From: Rhodoligotrophos defluvii
GTDB lineage: Bacteria > Pseudomonadota > Alphaproteobacteria > Rhizobiales > Im1
Assembly (NCBI RefSeq): GCF_005281615.1
Contig: NZ_SZZM01000001.1
Coordinates: 1,353,001 to 1,417,000, forward strand
DNA: 64,000 bases
Direction of reading: 5' to 3'
Positions 1 through 9,137 of this stretch are shown here, in pieces. Position numbers and translations under genes: made by a program. The notes beneath the pieces were generated by a model. That model was given only the letters and a program-made list of their open reading frames with translations, was not told the DNA's origin and made no database searches. Position 1 is the stretch's first letter. Every line of letters starts with the position of its first letter.

Positions 1-38
1 TCGGGGCGATCGACCCTTCTGAAGTCTGGCGAGTAATC

Positions 39-2468
39 ATGCGTTCTTCCACACGGCCTTTTACTGTCTACGATTTCTCACGCCGGACCGTCAGCCAACA
101 TCCTTCACCGGGCGGGCAGCCCCTACCAAAAGCGCCGCCCAAGACCGGCAGAAGCAAGCTTGACGAGGTGCTGCTCGGCTCGGCCCCCGTACCGAGCTGG
201 CTTCAGCAATTCTCGCGCGGGGCAAATGCGCGCTTCACGCGCACGCCGGACTATCTGCTGAAGTCGCGCCAGCCGCCGGCGCCGGGCGCACCAGCCGATA
301 CTTACGAGCCAACCCTGCGCGACGAGACGGCCGAGGATGATCTGATCGCGTTCGACGAGATGCCGGACGGGGAGTGCCCGGCGCCGGCACGAACCGGCGA
401 GCCGAGCCCCTCGAATTGGGCGGAGATCGCGTTCGCACCAGCCAATCAGGACGATGCCCTGCCGCCGCCGGCCGATGCCGAGGCGGATGTCGCTCCGGAT
501 GAAACGGCCGGACAAGATGCGGATATGCGGGAGGCGGCCGAGGAGGCGAGGGAGCCCGCTACCCTGCTGGCCACGCCTCCCGGTTCCCCCGTGTTCAGCT
601 TGCGGGCCTCATTCTCATGGTCTCCCTTTGGGCCGGTCAGCCCGCCGATCGCGCCGGTGGAGGAGCCACAGCCGCGGCCGGCCGCATCCACTCACGCGCC
701 CATGCCGGCGCCTGTACCGCCTGCCGTGCCACAGCAAGCAGTGGCCGATGCAGCGCCGGTGCATCCGAGCGCCATCCCGCCGGTGCCGATCGTACGCGCG
801 CCGAGCAGCCCGCCGGCACAGGTGGTGCCGCCCGCGCCGGCCCGGCCAGCCGCTGCCGCCAAACCGGCCCGCGCACCGTTCCCCGGGCAGCAGGCGTTTG
901 AGCGGGACTTGCCGCCGGATCACGCGAATGGGGAATACGAATTTCCGTCTCTGTCGCTGCTTGCCCTACCGCCGGCCAGCGAGCCCTGCTACGAGCTCTC
1001 CGAGCGCTATCTCGAGGATACATCGGAGCGCCTGCAGCGCACCCTGCACGATTTCGGGGTGAAGGGTGAGATCATCGACGCCAATCCCGGCCCGGTGGTC
1101 ACCCTTTACGAGCTTGAGCCGGCGCCCGGCACCAAGCTCAGCCGCGTCATCTCGGTCTCCAGCGATATCGCACGGTCGATGAGCGCGGTTTCGGCCCGGG
1201 TGGCGGTGGTCGAAGGCCGTAACATCATCGGCATCGAGCTGCCAAACCAGCGCCGCGAGACGGTCTGGCTCAGGGAACTGCTGTCCAGCCCCGACTTTGC
1301 CGAAGCCACGGCCAAGCTCGGCCTGTGCCTCGGCAAGACCATTGGCGGCGAACCCGTCATCGCCGATCTCGCCCGCATGCCCCATCTGCTGGTGGCCGGC
1401 ACCACCGGTTCCGGCAAATCGGTGGCCATCAACACCATGATCCTGTCGCTGCTCTACCGGCACAAGCCGGAGGACTGCCGCCTGATCATGATCGACCCCA
1501 AGATGCTGGAGCTCTCCGTTTACGAGGGCATTCCGCATCTGCTCACCCCGGTGGTGACCGATCCCAAGAAGGCGGTCGTGGCGCTCAAATGGGCGGTGCG
1601 CGAGATGGAGGATCGCTACCGCAAGATGTCTCATCTCGGCGTGCGCAACATAGATGGCTTCAACGCCAGACTGGCGGAGGCGCGCGCCAAGGGCGAGACC
1701 ATCGTGCGCCGCATCCAGACCGGCGTCGACCGCGAGACCGGCGAGCTGCTCTTCGAGGAGCAGGAGATGGATCTCACAGCGCTGCCTTATATCGTGGTGA
1801 TCGTGGACGAAATGGCCGACCTGATGATGGTCGCCGGAAAGGAGATCGAGGGCGCCATCCAGCGCCTCGCCCAGATGGCGCGGGCGGCCGGCATCCATAT
1901 TGTCATGGCCACCCAGCGCCCGTCGGTCGACGTGATCACCGGCACGATCAAGGCCAATTTCCCCACCCGCATCAGCTTTCAGGTGACCTCGAAGATCGAC
2001 AGCCGCACCATTCTCGGCGAGATGGGGGCCGAACAGCTGCTGGGCCAGGGCGACATGCTGTACATGGCCGGCGGCGGGCGCATCATGCGCGTGCATGGGC
2101 CCTTTGTCTCCGACGCCGAGGTGGAGAAGGTGGTGGACCACCTCAAGCGCCAGGGCCGGCCCGAATATCTCGATGCGGTCACCTCCGACGAGGATGATGA
2201 CGATGCCCCGGCAAGCAGCCCCGCGGGCGACGATGATGACGCGGTGTTCGACAAGGGCATGTTCGGCGAGGACAGCGGCGACCTCTACGAGCAGGCGGTG
2301 GCGGTGGTGCTGCGCGACCGCAAGGCTTCGACCTCCTATATCCAGCGCCGGCTCAAGATCGGCTATAACCGCGCCGCCTCAATCATGGAGCAGATGGAGA
2401 ACGAGGGCATCGTCGGCCCCGCGAACCACGCCGGCAAGCGCGAGATCCTCACGGCCAAGCCGCGCTGA
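39..2468 (+). CDS. ftsK: FtsK/SpoIIIE-family DNA translocase lacking a membrane domain
   Basis: An 809-residue double-stranded DNA translocase of the FtsK/SpoIIIE type, which pumps DNA toward the division site during chromosome segregation. The C-terminal motor is complete: Walker A GTTGSGKS at about residue 454, Walker B IVDEM near 590, and a gamma winged helix at about 745-809 ([16 protein letters not shown]) that in this family reads polarity sequences. Residues 1-290 are Pro/Ala-rich linker with no hydrophobic segment, so the usual four-helix membrane anchor is missing. An acidic Asp-rich linker at about 717-738 separates motor and gamma domain. It ends 4 bases before the convergent aldo/keto reductase. 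It may be a second, soluble FtsK paralog; a membrane-anchored copy is not in the window. Confidence 0.93.
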   Translation: MRSSTRPFTVYDFSRRTVSQHPSPGGQPLPKAPPKTGRSKLDEVLLGSAPVPSWLQQFSRGANARFTRTPDYLLKSRQPPAPGAPADTYEPTLRDETAEDDLIAFDEMPDGECPAPARTGEPSPSNWAEIAFAPANQDDALPPPADAEADVAPDETAGQDADMREAAEEAREPATLLATPPGSPVFSLRASFSWSPFGPVSPPIAPVEEPQPRPAASTHAPMPAPVPPAVPQQAVADAAPVHPSAIPPVPIVRAPSSPPAQVVPPAPARPAAAAKPARAPFPGQQAFERDLPPDHANGEYEFPSLSLLALPPASEPCYELSERYLEDTSERLQRTLHDFGVKGEIIDANPGPVVTLYELEPAPGTKLSRVISVSSDIARSMSAVSARVAVVEGRNIIGIELPNQRRETVWLRELLSSPDFAEATAKLGLCLGKTIGGEPVIADLARMPHLLVAGTTGSGKSVAINTMILSLLYRHKPEDCRLIMIDPKMLELSVYEGIPHLLTPVVTDPKKAVVALKWAVREMEDRYRKMSHLGVRNIDGFNARLAEARAKGETIVRRIQTGVDRETGELLFEEQEMDLTALPYIVVIVDEMADLMMVAGKEIEGAIQRLAQMARAAGIHIVMATQRPSVDVITGTIKANFPTRISFQVTSKIDSRTILGEMGAEQLLGQGDMLYMAGGGRIMRVHGPFVSDAEVEKVVDHLKRQGRPEYLDAVTSDEDDDDAPASSPAGDDDDAVFDKGMFGEDSGDLYEQAVAVVLRDRKASTSYIQRRLKIGYNRAASIMEQMENEGIVGPANHAGKREILTAKPR

Positions 2469-2472
2469 TGTC

Positions 2473-3423
2473 TCAGGCACTCGCCTGGTCGAGCGCCTGG
2501 ATGTCTTCTGGGTCAAGCTTCAGCGTGGCCGACTTAACCAGGCTCGCCAGCTGCTCGGGGCTGGTGGCGCTGGCAATGGGCGCCGTTACCCCCTTGCGGG
2601 TGAGAAGCCAGGCCAGGGCAACCTCGGCCGGCTTGGCGCCATGGCGGGCCGAAACCTCGTCCAGCGCCTTGAGGATGCGCTCGCCGCGCGCATTGAGATA
2701 TTTGCCCACGGCCTCGCCGCGCCGGCTCTGGGCAAGATCGGCCGGCGACCGGTATTTGCCGGTGAGGAAGCCCGATGCCAGTCCGTAATAGCTGATGACC
2801 CCGAGATCTTCCCTCACCACCAGATCGCATAACGGCCCCTCGAACGCGCTCCGGTCATAGAGGTTGTAGCGGGGCTGCAAAGTCTCATACCGCGGCAGAC
2901 CCTTGTCACGGGCCACGGCCAGCGCATTCGCAAGCTGCTGTGCGTCCAGATTGGACGCGCCGATCGCCCGCACCTTGCCCTGCTGCAGCAGGCTGGCATA
3001 GGCGGCAAGGGTCTCTTCGTAAGGCGTGTCCGGGTCCGGCCAGTGCGACTGGTAGAGATCGATGACGTCGACCTGCAGACGCCGCAGGGAGTCCTCGACC
3101 GCCTGCATGATCCAGCGCCGCGACAGGCCTTTCCGGCCCTCGCCCATGTCGGACGCGACCTTGGTGAAGATCAGCACCTTGTCCCGCTTGCCCGGATTGG
3201 CTTTCAGCCACTTGCCGATGATCGTCTCGGATTCGCCGCCTTGGTTTCCGGGCTTCCAGCGCGAATACGAATCCGCCGTGTCGATGGCGTTGAAGCCCGC
3301 ATCCACAAAGGCGTCCAGCACGGCGAAGCTGGCATTCTCGTCGATGGTCCAGCCGAAGACATTGCCGCCGAGCACCAGCGGCGCGATCATAAGATCTGTT
3401 CGACCCAGGCGTCGAAATTCCAT
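2473..3423 (-). CDS. Aldo/keto reductase
   Basis: A 316-residue NADPH-dependent aldo/keto reductase with the usual (beta/alpha)8 length. The catalytic tetrad is visible as Asp48, Tyr53 (IDTADSY), Lys88 (FTKV) and His127 (YQSHWPDP). The SHWPDPDTP segment and the C-terminal LTRKGVTAPIASATSPEQL phosphate-binding region resemble the bacterial YajO/Tas-like group acting on small aldehydes or sugars. It is the last gene of a minus-strand operon, 43 bases after the two racemase-fold genes, so it may act on the same catabolic intermediate. The substrate cannot be read from the sequence. Confidence 0.9.
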   Translation of the reverse strand: MEFRRLGRTDLMIAPLVLGGNVFGWTIDENASFAVLDAFVDAGFNAIDTADSYSRWKPGNQGGESETIIGKWLKANPGKRDKVLIFTKVASDMGEGRKGLSRRWIMQAVEDSLRRLQVDVIDLYQSHWPDPDTPYEETLAAYASLLQQGKVRAIGASNLDAQQLANALAVARDKGLPRYETLQPRYNLYDRSAFEGPLCDLVVREDLGVISYYGLASGFLTGKYRSPADLAQSRRGEAVGKYLNARGERILKALDEVSARHGAKPAEVALAWLLTRKGVTAPIASATSPEQLASLVKSATLKLDPEDIQALDQASA

Positions 3424-3466
3424 GTGCGGCTCCGCAGTGGTTCGGCTCTAAAGGCGCATGGAACGC

Positions 3467-4201
3467 TCAGTAGTAGCCGGTATAGGCAGGCTGGTGTGTT
3501 GCGTGCTTGAGCTGCCGGATCATGGTCATGTAATCGAACACCGGCAGCCCGGTCGCCCGGTTCACCGCCGCAGAATAGGCGGGCATCATCGCGGATTCCA
3601 GCAGGAAGGCACCGAGATCGGCGTCGGCCCGCACCATGTCGCGTGCCGCGGCGACGATCTCCTGCTCGATGCGGTCCGGATCCATCGGCTCGTCATGGCC
3701 GAGCACGGAGGCGCGGAAATGCGCGGCCGTCTCCATGCCGTGCACCATCACCTTGCGCTGGGCATCGATGCCGCTCAGCGCCAGCGTGCGGTTGCCGAGC
3801 AAGCAGGCATCCGCCGTGATTACTCCGATCGACCGGTGCCTTGCGAGCAGCATCGAGATGAACGGCAGCTGCGACAGGCTCGACAGCAGCACCGGCACCT
3901 TGGCGGCGCGGGCCACCGCTTCCTGGTAATGGATCAGGAGCCCGGAAGCGCCGGTGATGGCCCGCACGCCGCGCAGCTCGAGCGCGCGTGCCGCGGCAAG
4001 GACCGCATCTTCCAGCGCCGCATCGCCCCGGGCCACGCCGGCCGTGGCGGCGCCGGCGGCCGTGCAGTAATAGACCGGGAAGTCGTAGCTCTCCGCATGC
4101 GCCACATGACCCGGCGCGAATACCGCGTCCTCATCGAGCGTGATCACGCCCACGGGATAGCCATAGCTGCCCTTCCGCGGCCGCGAGGGGTAAACCGGCA
4201 T
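3467..4201 (-). CDS. Asp/Glu racemase-fold protein with both catalytic cysteines replaced by serine
   Basis: A 244-residue member of the aspartate/glutamate/hydantoin racemase superfamily, the same length as its upstream neighbour and alignable to it without gaps at the key sites (GVRAITGASGLL versus GVRGISSDCGFM; FLLESAMMPAYS versus VLLECSMTPPYA). In this superfamily two cysteines deprotonate and reprotonate the substrate carbon. Here both are serine (Ser86, Ser203), read from TCC codons on the minus strand. It is therefore either catalytically altered, a non-racemizing binding partner of the neighbour, or an enzyme with different chemistry. It lies 24 bases downstream of the paralog in one operon. 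Annotation beyond the fold is not justified. Confidence 0.85.
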   Translation of the reverse strand: MPVYPSRPRKGSYGYPVGVITLDEDAVFAPGHVAHAESYDFPVYYCTAAGAATAGVARGDAALEDAVLAAARALELRGVRAITGASGLLIHYQEAVARAAKVPVLLSSLSQLPFISMLLARHRSIGVITADACLLGNRTLALSGIDAQRKVMVHGMETAAHFRASVLGHDEPMDPDRIEQEIVAAARDMVRADADLGAFLLESAMMPAYSAAVNRATGLPVFDYMTMIRQLKHATHQPAYTGYY

Positions 4202-4225
4202 GAGACAGGCTCCGAGTCGAGCGGT

Positions 4226-4960
4226 TCACTGGAGATGGGCGTAAGCCGGCGGCCGGGTCGCCGCTTCCAGCTGGTTGATCATGGTCACGAAATCGAACAC
4301 GGGCAATCCCACCGCATCCTGTACAGCCTTGGCATAGGGCGGGGTCATCGAGCATTCCAGCAGCACGGCGCCCACATCGGGGTGCTCGGCCATGATCTCC
4401 CGGGTCACCGCGACCACCTCCTCGGTCACCAGGTCGGAATCGATACCGCCGGCCTCGTCGAACACCGCACGCTTGAACTCCGGCCGGTCCTGAAGCCCGC
4501 GGATCACGAGCGGGTTGGGCACCCCGATGCCGGCGCGGGCCAGGAAATCCGGCGTGAGATTGGAGGAGTCCGCCGTGATCACCGCGATCGGCTGGGTCGG
4601 CGCGAGCATGGCCGCAACCGTCGGCAGCTGCAGCAGGCTCGACATGGCGACGGGGATGCGCACCGCCTCGCGCACCGCATCCTGGAACTGCAGCATGAAG
4701 CCGCAATCGCTGGAAATGCCGCGCACCCCCTGCTTCTCCAGCTCCACGGCGGCGGCGGCCACCTGCGAGGCGAACTCCGGTGCGCCCGACAGGCACGCGG
4801 CCGTCGTAAGCCCAGGCACCGCCTTGTAGATGACGGGGTAGCGATAGGTGCTGGCGTTGTCCACATCGCCGGGAATGAAGGGCAGCAGGCAGTCGAGCTG
4901 AAGAATGCCAATGGCATGTCCGCCGCTGCGGCTGCCGGGATTTACGCTATAGGTGGCCAT
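4226..4960 (-). CDS. Asp/Glu (hydantoin) racemase-family protein, intact cysteine pair
   Basis: A 244-residue racemase-superfamily protein with both expected cysteines, Cys86 (SSDCGFM) and Cys203 (LLECSMTP). I chose the start at 4960 because AGGAGG lies 6 bases upstream of that ATG and it gives exactly the length of the downstream paralog; a longer reading frame to 5002 has no comparable ribosome-binding site. Family members racemize amino acids or hydantoins or isomerize maleate; which applies here is unknown. It is first in an operon with the Cys-less paralog and an aldo/keto reductase, and divergent from a GntR regulator that probably controls it. Confidence 0.87.
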   Translation of the reverse strand: MATYSVNPGSRSGGHAIGILQLDCLLPFIPGDVDNASTYRYPVIYKAVPGLTTAACLSGAPEFASQVAAAAVELEKQGVRGISSDCGFMLQFQDAVREAVRIPVAMSSLLQLPTVAAMLAPTQPIAVITADSSNLTPDFLARAGIGVPNPLVIRGLQDRPEFKRAVFDEAGGIDSDLVTEEVVAVTREIMAEHPDVGAVLLECSMTPPYAKAVQDAVGLPVFDFVTMINQLEAATRPPAYAHLQ

Positions 4961-5096
4961 TCCGATCCTCCTGCGTTGGGAAGACTTCGAGCACGATGCC
5001 ACGCGAGATAGCGTTGAGACTACAGATTGGATTTAGAAGTGTCTACAGGGTCATTCCGCAACGAATCCGTGCTATGCACGCGCGGATTGCGGGGGC

Positions 5097-5819
5097 GTGG
5101 TCATGACGGTGTGCAAGCGTAGCGCAGACGTGGTCGACCGGGTTTACGCCACCCTGCAGGAATGGCTTGCGGACTTCGCCATCAGGCCAGCCGAGCGCAT
5201 CAACGAGGTGGAACTCGCCGCGCAACTGGGCGTGAGCCGGACGCCGGTGCGGGAGGCGCTGAACCGGTTGACGACCGAAGGCCTGGTCATCTTTGCCCCC
5301 AATCGCGGCTTTTTCTGCCGCAGTCTCACGGCGGGCGAAATCACAGCCTTGTCTGAGTTGCGCCAGGCAGTTGAAGGGGTGGCTGCCGCCCGCGCCTGCC
5401 AAAGGGCAGGGGACGAGCCGATCAATGCCCTTGCGCAACATTGGTCGGAGATCCTGGCGCGCATGGACGAGATGTCCGCTCCGGATCTGGCGATGGCGGA
5501 TGAGCAGTTTCACCAAGCCCTGGTCGGGCTCGCCGGCAATGCGGAGCTCGACAAGCTCATACGCAATATCAATCTGCGCCTGCGCTTCGTCCGGCAATGC
5601 GCAATCGAGCACCCTCGGCGCCGGCGAGATACCGCGGCCGAACATTTGGAGATCATCCAGGCGCTGAAGCGGCGCGAGGCGGCCAAAGCGCGAGCGACGG
5701 TCGAGCGGCACGTGCGGATCACGCCTGCCGACGCAGCCGACATTGTCGCCCAAACCATGGCGCGCATGATCGGGTCTGCCGGCTCGCAATCTGGCGACCC
5801 GCCCGCAACTCCGATATGA
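5097..5819 (+). CDS. GntR-family (FCD) transcriptional regulator
   Basis: A regulator of about 240 residues with an N-terminal GntR winged helix (LAAQLGVSRTPVREALNRL at about 40-59) and a C-terminal FCD ligand-binding domain. It is transcribed away from the racemase/AKR operon across a 136-bp gap, the usual arrangement for an autoregulated local repressor. The first possible start is GTG at 5097; ATG at 5103, two codons on, is equally plausible. Its stop codon overlaps the ATG of the cytochrome b561 gene (ATGA), so the two are probably translationally coupled. Confidence 0.9.
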   Translation: MVMTVCKRSADVVDRVYATLQEWLADFAIRPAERINEVELAAQLGVSRTPVREALNRLTTEGLVIFAPNRGFFCRSLTAGEITALSELRQAVEGVAAARACQRAGDEPINALAQHWSEILARMDEMSAPDLAMADEQFHQALVGLAGNAELDKLIRNINLRLRFVRQCAIEHPRRRRDTAAEHLEIIQALKRREAAKARATVERHVRITPADAADIVAQTMARMIGSAGSQSGDPPATPI

Positions 5820-6385
5820 TCGGACAAACTTTGGGGAATCGCGACGTGTCGACCATTCCGGCGCAAACGAAGGTGGAACGTTTTCATCCCGCCCTACGGG
5901 CGCTGCACTGGATCGTCGCGCTGCTGGTGCTGATCGTGCTGCCTGCGGGCATTCTCATCAAATTCATGACGGAGGACGACAAGCCGGCCTTCTACCTCGT
6001 GCACGAATCGCTCGGCTTTCTCATCTTGTGGTTCATGCTGGCGCGGGTGGCCGTGCGCATGAGCCATCCCATTCCGGCCGAGGTGGAAGAGCCGGTGCCT
6101 GCCTTCCGCGCGCTGGCCAAAACCGTGCACATATCCCTGTACGTGACCTTGATCCTGCAGCCCATCTTCGGCTTTCTCGCCACCAATGCTTTCGGCTTTC
6201 CCCTGCAATGGTTCGGCGCCGTGACCATACCGAGCCCCATCGGCAAGTCGGACCTCGCGCCATACCTGATGGGCGTGCATATCTTCCTGGGCTACACCAT
6301 CCTCGCCCTGTTCTGCCTGCACATGGGCGGCGTCATCTACCACCAGTTCGTGCGCCGAGACTCCCTGCTGCAGCGCATGTTGTAG
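5816..6385 (+). CDS. Cytochrome b561 family membrane protein
   Basis: A 189-residue di-heme cytochrome b561 of the bacterial CybB type, which passes electrons between ubiquinone and acceptors in the inner membrane. Four hydrophobic segments are clear. Candidate heme-ligand histidines occur in RALHWIVALL, YLVHESLGFL, KTVHISLY and GVHIFLGY...CLHMGGVIYHQ. The ATG at 5816 overlaps the GntR stop. A GTG at 5846 (VSTIPAQTK) preceded by GGGGAA is an alternative start. Fusion of a FCD regulator and b561 in one transcript is unusual; the redox partner is not obvious nearby. Confidence 0.9.
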   Translation: MIGQTLGNRDVSTIPAQTKVERFHPALRALHWIVALLVLIVLPAGILIKFMTEDDKPAFYLVHESLGFLILWFMLARVAVRMSHPIPAEVEEPVPAFRALAKTVHISLYVTLILQPIFGFLATNAFGFPLQWFGAVTIPSPIGKSDLAPYLMGVHIFLGYTILALFCLHMGGVIYHQFVRRDSLLQRML

Positions 6386-6396
6386 CCGGCTGAGGC

Positions 6397-7167
6397 TCAG
6401 AGCCAGTCGCCCATGGGAGCGAGGTGGTGTCCCGCCGCCTCCAGCCGTTCCCGAACCCGCCGCGCCATGGCGACCGCCCCGGGCGTGTCGCCATGCACGC
6501 AGATCGTGTCGACTCGCAGCGGCAACCGTTTCCCGGACACGGTCATCACCTCCTGATCCTCCACCATGCGCAGAACGCGCTCGGCCGCGAGCTCCGCGTC
6601 ATGGATGACGGCGCCCTCCAGCTTGCGCGACAGCAGGTTGCCGTTATCCGCATAGGCGCGGTCCGCATAGATCTCCCGCGCGACCCGCAACCCCATTTCT
6701 TCGCCGGCCCGCTCCGTCGGCAGGCCCGGCATCACGACAAAGATGTAATTGGGGTCGACCGCCTTGATCGCACGGGCCACGGCCCGGGCAAGCTCGATAT
6801 CCTCGTTCGCCATGTTGCCCAGCGAGCCGTGGGTTTTCACATGAGTGAGCCGCTGGCCGATGCTGTGGGCGAGCGCCTGCAAAGCGCCAATCTGGTAGAT
6901 GATCGCCTTCTCCACATCCGCCGGCCGCTCGCCGTGGATTGGGCGCCGTCCGAAGCCCCACAGGTCGAGGAAGCCGGGATGAGCACCCGCGCCAACGCCA
7001 TTCGCCTTGGCCCCTGCAAGGGTACGGGCCATGACCAGCGGATCGCCCGCGTGAAAGCCGCAGGCGATGTTGGCCGATGTGACCACCTCTAGCATCGCAG
7101 CGTCATCACCCAGCCTGTAGACGCCGAACCCTTCTCCCATGTCGCAATTGAGATCGATCTTGGTCAT
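6397..7167 (-). CDS. pxpA: 5-oxoprolinase subunit A (LamB/YcsF family)
   Basis: A 256-residue LamB/YcsF protein, subunit A of the prokaryotic ATP-dependent 5-oxoprolinase that opens pyroglutamate to glutamate. Signature segments are DLNCDMGEGFG at about 5-15, NIACGFHAGDP at about 33-42 and GAHPGFLDLWGFGRRP at about 61-76. I used the ATG at 7167, preceded by CAGGAGT, rather than an upstream in-frame ATG. It is the last gene of a pxpB-pxpC-pxpA operon, 4 bases after pxpC. The operon ends 11 bases from the convergent b561 gene. Confidence 0.95.
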   Translation of the reverse strand: MTKIDLNCDMGEGFGVYRLGDDAAMLEVVTSANIACGFHAGDPLVMARTLAGAKANGVGAGAHPGFLDLWGFGRRPIHGERPADVEKAIIYQIGALQALAHSIGQRLTHVKTHGSLGNMANEDIELARAVARAIKAVDPNYIFVVMPGLPTERAGEEMGLRVAREIYADRAYADNGNLLSRKLEGAVIHDAELAAERVLRMVEDQEVMTVSGKRLPLRVDTICVHGDTPGAVAMARRVRERLEAAGHHLAPMGDWL

Positions 7168-7171
7168 GGCA

Positions 7172-8212
7172 TTACTCCTGAGCTGCCGGCGCCGAGGCCG
7201 AATGAACGCCGCTGATGAGATTGGCTGCAAGCAGCCGTTCGGACGTCAATCCAAACACGCCCTCGACCACTGGTTCCAAACGGTCGGCCATCCCTTGCAG
7301 CTGCGCCCGATATTGGCGGGTGATCTCCACCGCCTGCTCGATCGGGACCTGCTGGAACCGGATCTCTTCTCCCGGCCTGCGCTGGGCGATGCGCGGCAGG
7401 TCCGCCTCGATCACGGTCGCGATCTTGGGATAGCCCCCGGTCGATTGGCGGTCGGCCAGCAGCACGATCGGCCGGCCGTGGCCCGGCACCTGCACACTGC
7501 CATTCATAATCCCATCGGAGATGATGTTGAAGCCGTCCGCATGCGCGATCGAGGGCCCGTCCAACTGGCAGCCCATGCGGTCCGTCTTCTGCGACACGCG
7601 ATAGGTGGAATTGAGAAAGGTATCGATCCCCGCCTGGCTGAACATGTCCGCTTGCGGCCCCAGCACCACCCGTATCGGCCCGCTCCAGTCCGGCCGGCGC
7701 GGCGGGGGAAGGGCAAGACGTGGACCTGACGGCAAGCTCGGCCGCAGCGGCAGGCGATCGCCTGAGATCAGCGCCCGGCCATTGAGGCCACCAATGCCCG
7801 AACGGGAGTGGGTGGAGAGGCTGCCTAAGGTCGGCGGAATGTCGAAGCCGCCCTGCACCGCGAGATAGGCCCGAACGCCGGTCCTGAACGTCCCGATCTC
7901 CAAAACGTCGCCCCGTTCGAGATCGAGGCTGGTGTACCCATCGGCGGCCTTGCCGTTGACGGTGATGGGCCCCTCGGCCCCGGCGATGCTCACACGGCAT
8001 GCCGGCGCATCCACCCGGGCGGCAACACCGGTGAAGGTCATCTCGATGGCCGCCATGTCCAGTGGATTGCCGACCAGCGTGTTGGCCGTGGCCAGGGAGA
8101 GCATGTCCATGGCGCCCGAGGCGGAAATGCCATACCGCTGATAGCCGCGTCGGCCCCGGTCCTGGAGGGTCGAGAACAGACCACCCTGAGTGATCAAGAT
8201 GTGGTCAGCCAT
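7172..8212 (-). CDS. pxpC: 5-oxoprolinase subunit C (biotin-dependent carboxyltransferase-like, KipA)
   Basis: A 346-residue PxpC/KipA protein, the carboxyltransferase-like partner of PxpB in 5-oxoproline hydrolysis. Family signatures are visible: LITQGGLFSTLQDRGR near the N-terminus, GISASGAMD, RSGIGGLNGRAL and LLADRQSTGGYPKIATVI. The start at 8212 (MADHILITQ) overlaps the end of pxpB by 8 bases, as usual for this tightly coupled pair. Relatives are often misannotated as allophanate hydrolase subunit 2; no urea carboxylase is present here, so the oxoprolinase role is preferred. Confidence 0.94.
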   Translation of the reverse strand: MADHILITQGGLFSTLQDRGRRGYQRYGISASGAMDMLSLATANTLVGNPLDMAAIEMTFTGVAARVDAPACRVSIAGAEGPITVNGKAADGYTSLDLERGDVLEIGTFRTGVRAYLAVQGGFDIPPTLGSLSTHSRSGIGGLNGRALISGDRLPLRPSLPSGPRLALPPPRRPDWSGPIRVVLGPQADMFSQAGIDTFLNSTYRVSQKTDRMGCQLDGPSIAHADGFNIISDGIMNGSVQVPGHGRPIVLLADRQSTGGYPKIATVIEADLPRIAQRRPGEEIRFQQVPIEQAVEITRQYRAQLQGMADRLEPVVEGVFGLTSERLLAANLISGVHSASAPAAQE

Positions 8213-8951
8213 GCGCGCTCTCTTCCACCGCGACCTCGACGCCGGCTTCCGCCGCCGCGCACATGTCTTCATAGTCCTCCACCGAGATGGGCGTAAACCG
8301 CACCCGGTCGCCCGGCTCGAACAGGAATGGCTGGCTTGCCCGGCGCGGATCATAGGTGCGCACCGGCGTCTGCCCAAGCAGGTGCCAGCCGCTGGGCAAC
8401 TCCAGGGGCGGCGAGATCGCCGCCTGCATGCCGCCGATCGAAATGGTGCGCGGTGGCGTCTTGAGGCGCGGATCGGTCCTGCGGCTGGTATGAATGGCTT
8501 CTGGCAAGCCTCCGAGATACGAGAAGCCCGGCGCAAAGCCCAGCATGTAGACGCGGTACTCCGCGCCGGCGTGGCAGGCGATCAGTTGCTCCGGCGTCAT
8601 CCCGTGACTCTGCGCAACGAATTCGAGGTCAACCCCATGTTCGCCGCCATAGCACACGGGAACACGCCAGCATCGGGCGTGCTTGGTGTTCCGCTCGTCG
8701 GTTGGCCATAGGTCGAGCACGGTCTGGCACAGCGCATCCCGCGACAGCCGCAAGGGATCATAGAGCACGAGCAGCGACCGGTAGGTCGGCACCATCTCCT
8801 CTATGCCGTCGAGTCCGGTCTCCGCCAGCGCGTCGCTCAAGCGGATCACCCGGCTGTTCACGTCCTCGCTGACGATATTGCCGAGCTCGATCGTGAGCCC
8901 GGTCTCGCCGGCGTCGAGAAAGCGCGGAAACGGATAGATGCCATCGGTCAT
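8205..8951 (-). CDS. pxpB: 5-oxoprolinase subunit B (KipI family)
   Basis: A 248-residue PxpB/KipI protein (allophanate hydrolase subunit 1-like), cyclophilin-like fold. Diagnostic segments are YMLGFAPGFSYLGGLP and SIGGMQAAISPP...GWHLLGQTP. The ATG at 8951 begins the conserved region; AGGAGGG lies about 33 bases upstream, too far to be a normal ribosome-binding site, so the start is not certain. It is the promoter-proximal gene of the pxpBCA operon and divergent from the DUF1989/transporter operon across 186 bp. Confidence 0.93.
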   Translation of the reverse strand: MTDGIYPFPRFLDAGETGLTIELGNIVSEDVNSRVIRLSDALAETGLDGIEEMVPTYRSLLVLYDPLRLSRDALCQTVLDLWPTDERNTKHARCWRVPVCYGGEHGVDLEFVAQSHGMTPEQLIACHAGAEYRVYMLGFAPGFSYLGGLPEAIHTSRRTDPRLKTPPRTISIGGMQAAISPPLELPSGWHLLGQTPVRTYDPRRASQPFLFEPGDRVRFTPISVEDYEDMCAAAEAGVEVAVEESAHG

Positions 8952-9093
8952 GGCGCGCAGCCAGTGTGCCTCGAGCGGGAAGGTTGCCCTCCTAATAGCA
9001 GATGCAGGAGGAGCCCGCGACCGCTCTTGTTCCCACCAGAGCACGATGAAAAGCTGGGCAATCCCTGCCTAAAAATTCCACTTGCATTCCACT

Positions 9094-9101
9094 GGTATAC
9101 C
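9094..9101. promoter_or_regulatory. Small palindrome in the pxp/DUF1989 divergent gap
   Basis: GGTATACC, a perfect 8-bp palindrome 37 bases before the DUF1989 gene, resembling the core of FadR/FCD-type GntR operators. Either nearby GntR protein could bind it. Confidence 0.35.
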
Positions 9102-9137
9102 GAAGACGCTGGTGAAGAAACAAGAAGGGGCGGGGAC

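Noticed and set aside
966-2141. 391-residue open frame on the minus strand within ftsK
   Set aside because: His/Gly/Arg-rich shadow of the high-G+C ftsK gene in the opposite frame, with no start signal and no family pattern; ftsK itself is fully conserved.
3458-5011. 517-residue open frame on the plus strand across the racemase genes
   Set aside because: Composition is antisense-like (His/Arg-rich), spans two well-supported minus-strand genes and their ribosome-binding sites.
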